Shown here: piece after piece, positions 50,945 to 58,708 of the stretch | Layout: each line of letters opens with the position of its first letter | Position numbering within the stretch: position 1 is the stretch's first letter | Origin: Opitutaceae bacterium | GTDB taxonomy: Bacteria > Verrucomicrobiota > Verrucomicrobiia > Opitutales > Opitutaceae | DNA length: 64,000 nucleotides | Direction: 5' to 3' | Assembly (NCBI GenBank): GCA_024233285.1 | Contig: JACKPU010000001.1 | Coordinates: forward strand, 682,001-746,000 | The notes under the pieces: model-generated | What the model saw: the letters and a program-made list of their open reading frames with translations, nothing else | Told to the model about the DNA's origin: nothing | The model's database searches: none | Position numbers and translations under genes: made by a program

Positions 50945-52014
50945 GAAGTGGTTTGCGGTGGTTCGGTTGGCAGGCTGTCGGCGGGCAACGGGATTAGGAT
51001 CGGGGCGGTGCCGTCGGCGAAGCTGATACGCACATGGTCGTTCTCAAGGGTGACATCTGAAATGTCGCCGGCCTGCGGCGGTATCTTGGTCGTGAACCCC
51101 CGGAGCGCAAGTTGACGGGTGTCCCCGGCCTCCAGCCAGTTGACGACGGAACGCCCCAGCCGCGGCGGACGGCTGATCACCTCGGCCATGACCGCATGCA
51201 CGCTGGTGGTGCCGGGCTCGATGGCGAAGCGGACGAACTTACCCGCCTCCGTTTTGCTGTAGATGTTGAGCCACGGGAAATCCGCCGTGCGCCAGAGATA
51301 TCCCAGCAGCTCGGATGTTTCCTGATTGCGCAGGCAGATCCAACCCCAAGGGGCCTCGGCTTCAAAAACCAGCGAGTAGATGACCGGACCCTCGAACATG
51401 GCGTGGGTGCGCAGATCCACGTCGCGATCGTCAACCTGCACGCGCGGCCAGTTAAAGGGGATATCGGGTTGGGAGTTGGGGCGGTTATGCAGGATGCCTC
51501 GCTTCGCATTGGTGGCGAAGGTGACGGCCGGCTGTTGCCAGGGAGCGCCCAGGGTGATGTGTTCGACCAGGTTGTAGCTGCGGCGTGATTCCGTCGGATT
51601 GGCGATGACGTTGATGATGTGGAACGCCCCGTCCGTCGGAGCGAGGGCGATGTGGCGATTGATCGTGAAGCGTGTGACGGGCAGGGAAGTCTTGAGGTGC
51701 GCGGTGTGGGCGGATGCTTCCTGCAGCGACCACGACATGCGACGGGCTTCGCCGTGAAAGGGGATGCCCTGGGCTTTTTCCTCCGCGGTGATTGGACCCC
51801 AGCGGTCGAAGCAAAGAAAATGACCTTGGGTATCGAGCCAATCTCCGGTCATGCCCGGCGGACGCATGCCGGTCAGGGTGGTGCCCTGCAGATGCACCGT
51901 GAATGCGAGAGAGTCGTTTTGGAGAGTGACGACCGATGTGGGGTCGGCCGTCGTCGATACCGGTGACAGGAGCAACCCGCCGCACAAAGCGATGCGTAGC
52001 CGGACAGGCGTCAT
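50941..52014 (-). CDS. Exported protein of unknown function (beta-rich, mutarotase-like pattern)
   Basis: A 357-residue protein with a signal peptide (RLRIALCGGLLLSPVSTTAD). The mature part is beta-rich with Trp- and His-containing strands (VVTLQNDSLAFTVHLQGTTLTGMRPPG, RRSYNLVEHITLGAPW, VIYSLVFEAEAPWGWICLRNQETSELLGYLWRTADFPWLNIY). It resembles carbohydrate-binding aldose-mutarotase-like proteins, but no family is certain. It overlaps the transglutaminase gene start and the DegT gene end by 4 nt each, so it is embedded in a coupled operon. A role in sensing or processing a sugar outside the cytoplasm is a guess. Confidence 0.6.
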   Translation of the reverse strand: MTPVRLRIALCGGLLLSPVSTTADPTSVVTLQNDSLAFTVHLQGTTLTGMRPPGMTGDWLDTQGHFLCFDRWGPITAEEKAQGIPFHGEARRMSWSLQEASAHTAHLKTSLPVTRFTINRHIALAPTDGAFHIINVIANPTESRRSYNLVEHITLGAPWQQPAVTFATNAKRGILHNRPNSQPDIPFNWPRVQVDDRDVDLRTHAMFEGPVIYSLVFEAEAPWGWICLRNQETSELLGYLWRTADFPWLNIYSKTEAGKFVRFAIEPGTTSVHAVMAEVISRPPRLGRSVVNWLEAGDTRQLALRGFTTKIPPQAGDISDVTLENDHVRISFADGTAPILIPLPADSLPTEPPQTTS

Positions 52015-53216
52015 GCGGCGAATCGACGCGCGACGGTGTTGACGGCAGCGGCAACCTTGCGGACATACCCTTCGGTCATGGCCTCATTGATCGGCAGCAT
52101 GATGTTGTCGCTGTGGTAGCTCTCGGCGACGGGGCAATGAACCGTGGTGTAATCCATTGCGGTCAGACCGAGATCGCGCACCGGCCAGCGTCCGCCGAAG
52201 AAATTGTGCCTTTGGAAAAGTTCGTAGGTGTAAACCGGGGCGGGCAATTCATCGCGGGCGTTGACCCCCTCCGCCCGCAAGGCCGCGGCGAATTCCCGGC
52301 GGGTGGTTTTCAGGACCGCGAGATCGAGCCGGAAGATGAAGTTGTAGTAGCTATGCGTGTCGCCGGGGCGCACGATCGGCGTCAAAACACCGGGGGCATC
52401 GGCGAGCAGTTTGGTCAGCAGGGTGCCGAAGCGGACGCGCGGGGCGACGATGGCATCGTGCTTGCCGAGCTGGGCGGTGCAGATGGCCGAGAGTGGTTCG
52501 CTCATGCGGTAGTTGTAGGCGAGCTCGTCGGGGTTGCGGACGTTGGTGATGCGATTGTAGCACTTGTCGCCCCACTTGGTGAGGTCGCGGCCAAGGTCGT
52601 CGCGATTGGTGCCGACCATGCCGCCGTCGCCGCACGAAAGGTGTTTGAAGTCGTTGAACGACCAGCAACCGATATCGCCGAAGAGGCCGACATGTTTGCC
52701 TTGGTATTTGGCGCCCCAAGCTTGGGCACAGTCCTCGATCAGCGTTAGATTGTGCTCCCGGGCGAGGGCGAGCAGTGCGTCGAGATCACAAGGGTTGCCG
52801 CAAAGATGCACGGCGAGAATGGCGCGGGTTTTAGGGGTGATGGCGGCGCGCGCGGCTGCGGGATCGAGGTTGTAGGTGCGTGGCTCGACGTCGACGAAGA
52901 CCGGCACGAGCAGTTGATGCAGCAGGCCAAGCACGGAGCCCATGTCGGTCATGGCGGGCACAATGACCTCGTCGCCGGGTTTGAGCCGCAGTGCCATTAC
53001 GGCGATGTGCACCGAGGAGGTGCCGGAGGAACAGGGAAAAAGATACTTCAGCGGATAGAGCGCGCGGAACGCGGCATAAAGCGCCTCGGTTTGCGGACCT
53101 TGCCAATAGAAGAGAGATCGCTGGCGCATCGCTTGGGAGAGCAATGCGATCTCTTCATCACCCCAGCGTTGGGGCAGAGGGAACGGTTCATCGACGATGG
53201 GGGTGGTCTGACTCAT
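52011..53216 (-). CDS. DegT/DnrJ/EryC1/StrS-family aminotransferase
   Basis: A 401-residue PLP enzyme: FPCSSGTSSVHIAVMALRLKPGDEVIVPAMTDMGSVLGLLHQL, RAILAVHLCGNPCDLDALLALAREHNLTLIEDCAQAWGAKYQGKHVG, then CWSFNDFKHLSCGDGGMVGTN, where Lys in DFKHLS is the PLP-linked residue. Members transaminate keto-sugars, often for surface glycans or antibiotics. Here it sits in an operon with an amidohydrolase and a transglutaminase-like protein, next to a polysaccharide-uptake receptor, which is an unusual setting for a biosynthetic aminotransferase. It might act on an amino sugar during catabolism. Confidence 0.88.
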   Translation of the reverse strand: MSQTTPIVDEPFPLPQRWGDEEIALLSQAMRQRSLFYWQGPQTEALYAAFRALYPLKYLFPCSSGTSSVHIAVMALRLKPGDEVIVPAMTDMGSVLGLLHQLLVPVFVDVEPRTYNLDPAAARAAITPKTRAILAVHLCGNPCDLDALLALAREHNLTLIEDCAQAWGAKYQGKHVGLFGDIGCWSFNDFKHLSCGDGGMVGTNRDDLGRDLTKWGDKCYNRITNVRNPDELAYNYRMSEPLSAICTAQLGKHDAIVAPRVRFGTLLTKLLADAPGVLTPIVRPGDTHSYYNFIFRLDLAVLKTTRREFAAALRAEGVNARDELPAPVYTYELFQRHNFFGGRWPVRDLGLTAMDYTTVHCPVAESYHSDNIMLPINEAMTEGYVRKVAAAVNTVARRFAA

Positions 53217-53228
53217 GGCGGGTAGTGG

Positions 53229-53999
53229 TTATCCGACGCCCAGCAGGCGGGCGGTATTGTCGTAGAGAATGGATTGCCGGGCGGACTTTGAAATCGCGGC
53301 TCCGGTGATCGCACCGATCTTTACACTGCATTCGCGAATCGGGAGATCGGAACCGAAGAGCACGCGCTCTGCCCCGAGATGCTCGACGGTGTATTCGATG
53401 ATCTGTGCCTCGGGATAGCCGCCCGAAGTGTCCACCCAAACGTTGGGCAGATCCTTGACCGCGAGCACGCCGCGGTAGCCGCAACCAATGAGGTGGGCCA
53501 TGATGATGTTTACCTCAGGATTGCGCCGGGCGAACAGCGCCGTGTGCTCGGGGTCGCTTTGGACGCCGGATCCGCCGTCGTGCGTATCCATGCTCCAACT
53601 GTGCTGCAGCACGACCAGACCAAACGTGCGGGCGGCCTTGGCGACATGCCGCATGCACGGATCCGCGGCGCAATTGGCCTTTTCGAGTTTGATGCCGCGG
53701 GCGCCGGCGGCGGCACAGCGTTCGACTTCGCGCATGACGGCACGTTCGCCCAGCGTCGGATTCAGGTAACAGAAGAAGGTGTAAAAATCGGGATGCCGCG
53801 CGGCTAGCTGGATGCTGTCGGTGTTGATCTCACGGATCTGGTCTTCCGTCGGGTGGAAGCCGTAGCGACTGACATCCCCAAGCATGTTGGCCCGCGTGAT
53901 GCCGTGGGCCCGGAAGTGCGCGATGAGCCGCCGTTCCTCCGCCGGGCTCTTGCCGGTCATGTGATAGATGGGGTGGGTGTGAATATCGAATATGCGCAT
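53229..53999 (-). CDS. Amidohydrolase-family TIM-barrel hydrolase
   Basis: A 256-residue protein of the amidohydrolase-2 type: MRIFDIHTHPIYHMTG with the metal His-x-His, GIKLEKANCAADP, VVLQHSWSMDTHDGG, VNIIMAHLIGCGYRG and VLFGSDLPIRE with the late Asp. It begins the leftward four-gene operon, 12 bp before the DegT gene. Its promoter lies in the gap with the TonB receptor and three GTAACC palindromes, so both directions are probably co-regulated. Its substrate is unknown, plausibly a lactone or amide from the glycan. Confidence 0.82.
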   Translation of the reverse strand: MRIFDIHTHPIYHMTGKSPAEERRLIAHFRAHGITRANMLGDVSRYGFHPTEDQIREINTDSIQLAARHPDFYTFFCYLNPTLGERAVMREVERCAAAGARGIKLEKANCAADPCMRHVAKAARTFGLVVLQHSWSMDTHDGGSGVQSDPEHTALFARRNPEVNIIMAHLIGCGYRGVLAVKDLPNVWVDTSGGYPEAQIIEYTVEHLGAERVLFGSDLPIRECSVKIGAITGAAISKSARQSILYDNTARLLGVG

Positions 54000-54092
54000 A
54001 GTGTTGATGGGGCGGCCTTCACCGGAGCCGGTGGCGCAGACCTATCCTATCAAGACAATTTGGACGCCTGAGGCCAGCCTGGCGAGTTCTTA

Positions 54093-54108
54093 GTAACCCA
54101 TTGGTTAC
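54093..54108. promoter_or_regulatory. Operator-like palindrome 1 of the divergent receptor/amidohydrolase promoter
   Basis: GTAACCCATTGGTTAC: perfect 6-nt arms with N4. It lies 94 bp from the amidohydrolase ATG and is the site nearest that leftward operon. Confidence 0.8.
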
Positions 54109-54172
54109 TTTTGTCGGGTCGGCATGAGTGTGTGTTCTGGGGGCAAAGCCTGCTCCGTGTGAATTCTAATAG

Positions 54173-54188
54173 GTAACCGATGGGTTAC
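54173..54188. promoter_or_regulatory. Operator-like palindrome 2
   Basis: GTAACCGATGGGTTAC. Centre exactly 80 bp from site 1 and 26 bp from site 3, so the sites suit cooperative binding or looping. Confidence 0.8.
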
Positions 54189-54198
54189 ATTTTGAATT

Positions 54199-54214
54199 GT
54201 AACCTTTCGGTTAC
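54199..54214. promoter_or_regulatory. Operator-like palindrome 3
   Basis: GTAACCTTTCGGTTAC, 93 bp upstream of the receptor ATG. With site 2 it is likely to overlap the receptor promoter, giving repression by a LacI/GntR-type protein or activation by a dimeric regulator. Confidence 0.8.
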
Positions 54215-54306
54215 CTGCTACGGCTGGCGCGAACCGGTTGCCGCCGCCGTGCAGACTTGGCGACAGCGAAATGCAGAACGTCAGCTTAAACAAACGAAGC
54301 AACACC

Positions 54307-56508
54307 ATGAAATACAGCACCACCACGCCCGGATCCCGGGCGCATCACGGCACCCGACTATTGATCAGTTGGGTGGCGCTTGCCCTGGGCGGAACCCTTG
54401 CCGCCCAGGAAACGGATGAGTCCGATACGAAAAAGGACGCCAATGAAGTCATCAAGCTGTCGCCCTTCGAAATCACCGATGACAGCTATGTGGGCTATGG
54501 TGCGACGCAGACGTCCTCCGGCTCCCGCATTGTGATGAAGCTTTCCGAGCTGCCGCAGGTCATCAACGTCGTCACGCCGGAATTGCTGGCGGACATGGAG
54601 ATCGACACCCCGGTCGAAGCGATGCAACGGGTGGCCTCGGGGACATCCGGTTTCAGCGGCACCGGCGGCGTCAATGTCACGATTCGTGGCTTCCGGGCGC
54701 AGAACTGGGCAATCGACGGGGCCACCAGCCGCTATCGCAGCGTGATCAACAACTACTTGTTCGACCGCATTGAGGTGATCAAGGGCCCATCCACCCTTTT
54801 GTTCGGGCCCTTCGGTTCGTTTGGCGGCTACGTCAATGCCAACGCAAAGTATGCGAACAAGAACATGCGCAATCAGGTCTTTGCGGCCGTGGGCACCGAT
54901 TCACACTATGCGGGCATGCTCGACGTCGGTGGACAGATCGGGGCGACCGACAAATCGCTTTATCGCGTCGTGCTGGCCTACCACGATGAGGACAAGGCCG
55001 GCATTGATTATGATTACACCAAATACTTCGTCTTTGGCCCGTCGATCTATTACGAGTTTTCTGACAAGGCTCGGCTCAAGGTGCGTCTGGAGTATATCGA
55101 CTCGGAGCAAAAGGAAGGGCGCTCGGCGTTGGATGCCAATGGCAATCTCCTGACTTCGTTTTCATCTTCAGGTCCCCTTGAGCTCACCAAGCATCCGTCC
55201 AAGAGCTATGGCCTGCAGGCTATTTTCGAAGCGCAGATTTCAGATGAATGGAATCTGCGTATCAATGGCGCCATGCAGTATCTTTTGGATGAGCCCTTGG
55301 TCACGGGCACCCTGTCGGGTAACCGCATCGCACCACAATATAACTTCAGCGTGGTTTCCATCCTGACGACCCAGCTCGGAACCTATGCCGATCTCAGCCT
55401 GGCGTGGAGCAAAGACAAACTGGGCAAAAACGGACACATCAGCCACGACTTTGTATTCGGGGCGGAAATCAATTACTGGAACATCGAGAACGTCATCTAC
55501 GACAGTGTGCGTATCCCCGGCTTGAATCCCAAGCCGCTCAATCCCTCCAATCCCGATTGGACCGGTCTGGACTTCGATCTGCCGTTTGTCACGCGGCGCA
55601 CACCTTACAGCATTGAGTGGTTGGGCGGGGCCTTTGTGCAGGAGACCTTGGGATTCTTTGACCGCAAGTTGCTCCTCACCGGCGGCATGAAGTGGAATTA
55701 TGATGCGCGCACCAACCAGCAGCAGGCTCTCGACGTCAACACGCCCCAAGGGGTGATGGTCACGACCAACAATCCCTATGCCATCGAAAGCACCCCCACT
55801 TTCCAATATGGCATCGTCTACAAGCCCATTCCGACGCTCTCGGCGTTCATCGGACACTCTGAGTCCTACATGTCCCGGGCGGGCACCCAAAGAAAATCGG
55901 ATGGCAGCGTTCTCGAACCGCAGGAAGGCGTGAACGACGAAATCGGCTTCAAACTCGATTTCCCGGACATCTGGGAAGGTGTGCTCTCCGGCTCGGTGTC
56001 CTACTTCCAAACCGAAGTGACCAATATTGTCCGCCCCGATCCCAATGCAGTTGGCTTCGTGGTGCAGGATGGAGTGCAGGAAAATAATGGCTGGGAGGCG
56101 CAGATAACCTATGGCGGGCCAAAATTCTCGTGGTTGGTTGGCTACTACAACAGCGACGGTCCGGTTACCACCAGCGACCCCAGGAAACCACAGGCCCCGT
56201 TTGCGCCGAATGAGATTATCAACCTCTGGGGCAAATATCGTCTCAGCCAGAAGCTCGAAGTGGGCGGCGGATATCGGTGGCAAAGTGAAACGGAGAGCAA
56301 TCTCCAGGACGGCATGCAAACCGACGCATACGGCACGTTTGACGCTTTCGTCACTTACACGATTCCCTTCTCCAAAGGCACGATTCGGTATCGAGCCGGG
56401 GTGACAAACCTTGCGGACGAGAGAGCCTCGTTCCGCATGGACCGGCCCGCGCTTGTTTATCTGATTGAAGGCCGCCGCGTCAAAGTCAGCGCGACCTATA
56501 CTTGGTGA
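54307..56508 (+). CDS. TonB-dependent outer-membrane receptor
   Basis: A 733-residue receptor from ATG 54307. A signal peptide (LLISWVALALGGTLAAQ) precedes NEVIKLSPFEITDDSYVGYGATQ, then the plug (ELPQVINVVTPELLADMEIDTPVEAMQRVASGTSG, VTIRGFRAQNWAIDGA, FDRIEVIKGPSTLLFG) and a 22-strand barrel ending YLIEGRRVKVSATYTW, a standard aromatic last residue. It takes up a ligand, here inferred to be an oligosaccharide of the surrounding glycan genes, using TonB energy. Heparinase-like, glycosidase and oxidoreductase genes follow on the same strand, after a strong terminator, so they may have their own promoter or read-through. Confidence 0.95.
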   Translation: MKYSTTTPGSRAHHGTRLLISWVALALGGTLAAQETDESDTKKDANEVIKLSPFEITDDSYVGYGATQTSSGSRIVMKLSELPQVINVVTPELLADMEIDTPVEAMQRVASGTSGFSGTGGVNVTIRGFRAQNWAIDGATSRYRSVINNYLFDRIEVIKGPSTLLFGPFGSFGGYVNANAKYANKNMRNQVFAAVGTDSHYAGMLDVGGQIGATDKSLYRVVLAYHDEDKAGIDYDYTKYFVFGPSIYYEFSDKARLKVRLEYIDSEQKEGRSALDANGNLLTSFSSSGPLELTKHPSKSYGLQAIFEAQISDEWNLRINGAMQYLLDEPLVTGTLSGNRIAPQYNFSVVSILTTQLGTYADLSLAWSKDKLGKNGHISHDFVFGAEINYWNIENVIYDSVRIPGLNPKPLNPSNPDWTGLDFDLPFVTRRTPYSIEWLGGAFVQETLGFFDRKLLLTGGMKWNYDARTNQQQALDVNTPQGVMVTTNNPYAIESTPTFQYGIVYKPIPTLSAFIGHSESYMSRAGTQRKSDGSVLEPQEGVNDEIGFKLDFPDIWEGVLSGSVSYFQTEVTNIVRPDPNAVGFVVQDGVQENNGWEAQITYGGPKFSWLVGYYNSDGPVTTSDPRKPQAPFAPNEIINLWGKYRLSQKLEVGGGYRWQSETESNLQDGMQTDAYGTFDAFVTYTIPFSKGTIRYRAGVTNLADERASFRMDRPALVYLIEGRRVKVSATYTW

Positions 56509-56538
56509 ATCTTAGTGTTGCGATTGTTAGTCTTGTTT

Positions 56539-56566
56539 GCGGCAGCCGTTTTCGAACGGCTGCCGC
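56539..56566 (+). terminator. Strong hairpin with TTCG tetraloop after the receptor gene
   Basis: GCGGCAGCCGTT and AACGGCTGCCGC form a 12-bp stem around a TTCG tetraloop. Only a short T-run (TCCTGTTTT) follows, so it may terminate partly or protect the receptor mRNA from 3' exonuclease. Confidence 0.8.
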
Positions 56567-56695
56567 TCCTGTTTTCCGGCAGGTTTGTCTGATCAGGCGA
56601 ATGCGGGGTTTCACTCCGTCCTGATTTTGGCCACGTTTCTGTTTGTTCGCGCGCTGTGCTCGACCGTCAACCCCGGCATCCCCTCTTCTTTGCTC

Positions 56696-58699
56696 ATGTC
56701 CTCTTTATTCCCTGTCCTCTTTTTTCCCCCCGCCGACCTGCCGGTATTGCGGCGCCGCTTTGCGGATGATCCCCGGTTTGCCGGCGTGCGCGTCGCGTTG
56801 CAGGGGTGCGACCGTGCCGCGGAACGGCGCTTCCTCCGCGAGGAAGTCGATGTAACCGAGCCGCTCCTCGAGTTTCGTCGGGTGTATGACCGCGCGCAGG
56901 AGATGGCCTTTCTGTATCTCATGACGGGAGACGAGGATGCCGCCGAACTTTCACTTGAAGGTGCGCGCACCATGATGAAGTTCGAGCTGTGGGATTTCTT
57001 CATGGAGCAGGATTCGCGCACGCCGATGGGCAACCAGCGTGCGTCGGCCGGCATCATCGCGCTGGCGTCTGTGATCGACTGGTTGGGCGACCGGGTGCCG
57101 GCGGATGAGCGGGCACAGTGGATTGAAATCATGAAGGAACGGGGGTGCCGCCCTTGCGCCGCCAGCCTGCGGCGTTTCGCGAATCCCCTGCAGGCCGAAC
57201 CTTGGACAGTGAATCCCGCCACGGCCACCGCGCGGGACAAGTCGCGCTGGACCTTTCCCACCGACGGTCAGCGCCGGGTGGAGATTACCGCGGAAACCAA
57301 TTTGCGCGCTGCGCCGACCGGGGCACTGGCGATTGGCGTGGCCTTGCTCACGCATTTGGGGCAGAAGGATGCCGAGGTCGACGAATGGGCCGGGTTGGCG
57401 GCCGACTCGATCAAGATATTCAACCGGCTTTACCTGCCGGACGGCTCTTATGGCGAGGGGGTCAATTACGCCAACTACACGTCTGAAAGTCTCTTCATGG
57501 GCATCGAGGCGCTGCGCCGGGCCGGCCAGCCCGACCTGAGCGGCGGCATCAATTGGTGCGCTCACGCGCGGTTCATGCTGAACATGGCGATGCCGACCCG
57601 CGAAACCCCCTACGACTTGATCAACATCGGTGATGCCGGGGCGCCCCGCGACAAGGCAAAACCCCGGCCCGAGAGCCGCTCTGCGTTGCCCTTCTGGATC
57701 GCGCGTGAATATCGCGACGGCACCGCGCAATGGTTTGGCGAAAATCTCGCCGCGGCGCACAACTTGTGGTCGCTGGTGTTCTTCGATGAGACCGTCGCGC
57801 CGGTGGCACCGGCGAACCGGCCGCAATCGTGGCACAGTGATCTGCATTGGATGGTGGCGCGCACCGGCTGGCGCGCGCAGGATCTGGTGGTGAGCTTGCG
57901 CAGCGGCATCGGGTGGAACCACGAACATGCCGATCGCAACAGCCTGATCGTGAAGGTGCATGGCGAACAGCTCGTGGTCGATCCGTTGCGTCCGCCCTAC
58001 AACTTTACGGATCCTTCGTGGCTGCTCCGCACCACCCTCGGCCACAGTGCGGTGTTGGTCGATGGACGCGGCCATTTCTATCACAATGGCATTGAGGGCA
58101 CCTGTGCGACCATCGCCCAAGCGCGGATCGTGCAGGACGCTTCCGGCCCGGGGCATTGCGTGTGGATCAGCGACGCCACGCAGGCCTACCGGCTCGTCGA
58201 TGTGAACATCAAATCGGTGGTCCGCGCGGTCGTGGTGCTGTTTGGACCGCAGACCGTGCTCGTCATTGATCGCGTGACCAAGTGGCGGGAAGCCTCGACG
58301 GTCGAGGCCCGGTTTTTTGCCGACAATTTCGATGGGCAGGCGGAGCTGATGACGGCGGCAGATGGATTCTCCATCACGCGCCCGCATGCCCGGGCCGATG
58401 CCAGGATCTTTTGCCGACATGCGTGCAGAGTGTCAGCGCAGCAATTGCCCATCGCACCCGAACGCGCGCCCAAGCACCCGTATATCGCGATTGCGACCGA
58501 GGCCGTCATGGCCACGACGTTGGTCACGGCTCTGAGATTGACTGATGGCAAAGCTGCGCCCGCTGAGGTTGCCCTGGCCTCCACCGAAGAGCGGATCACC
58601 GCAACGGTGGGCGCAATCCAGTGCAGCATCGAAGATATTGATACGGTGCCAATAATCAGGGTTTCCGGTGACTTGCCGGCGCAAATAAACCAGGGGTAA
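56696..58699 (+). CDS. Heparinase II/III-like enzyme, paralogue B
   Basis: A 667-residue protein from ATG 56696 (MSSLFPVLFF); the in-frame TTG further upstream is unlikely as it overlaps the terminator. It matches the protein at 47827-49830 over its full length: PADLPVLRRRFADDPRFAGV, LPDGSYGEGVNYANYTSES, SLRSGIGWNHEHADRNSLIVKVHGEQLVVDP. Fold and likely action are as for that gene. Two paralogues 9 kb apart suggest gene duplication and specialisation to different linkages or sulfation patterns. The gene is directly followed (9 bp) by the glycosidase gene. Confidence 0.85.
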   Translation: MSSLFPVLFFPPADLPVLRRRFADDPRFAGVRVALQGCDRAAERRFLREEVDVTEPLLEFRRVYDRAQEMAFLYLMTGDEDAAELSLEGARTMMKFELWDFFMEQDSRTPMGNQRASAGIIALASVIDWLGDRVPADERAQWIEIMKERGCRPCAASLRRFANPLQAEPWTVNPATATARDKSRWTFPTDGQRRVEITAETNLRAAPTGALAIGVALLTHLGQKDAEVDEWAGLAADSIKIFNRLYLPDGSYGEGVNYANYTSESLFMGIEALRRAGQPDLSGGINWCAHARFMLNMAMPTRETPYDLINIGDAGAPRDKAKPRPESRSALPFWIAREYRDGTAQWFGENLAAAHNLWSLVFFDETVAPVAPANRPQSWHSDLHWMVARTGWRAQDLVVSLRSGIGWNHEHADRNSLIVKVHGEQLVVDPLRPPYNFTDPSWLLRTTLGHSAVLVDGRGHFYHNGIEGTCATIAQARIVQDASGPGHCVWISDATQAYRLVDVNIKSVVRAVVVLFGPQTVLVIDRVTKWREASTVEARFFADNFDGQAELMTAADGFSITRPHARADARIFCRHACRVSAQQLPIAPERAPKHPYIAIATEAVMATTLVTALRLTDGKAAPAEVALASTEERITATVGAIQCSIEDIDTVPIIRVSGDLPAQINQG

Positions 58700-58708
58700 G
58701 TTACGGCC

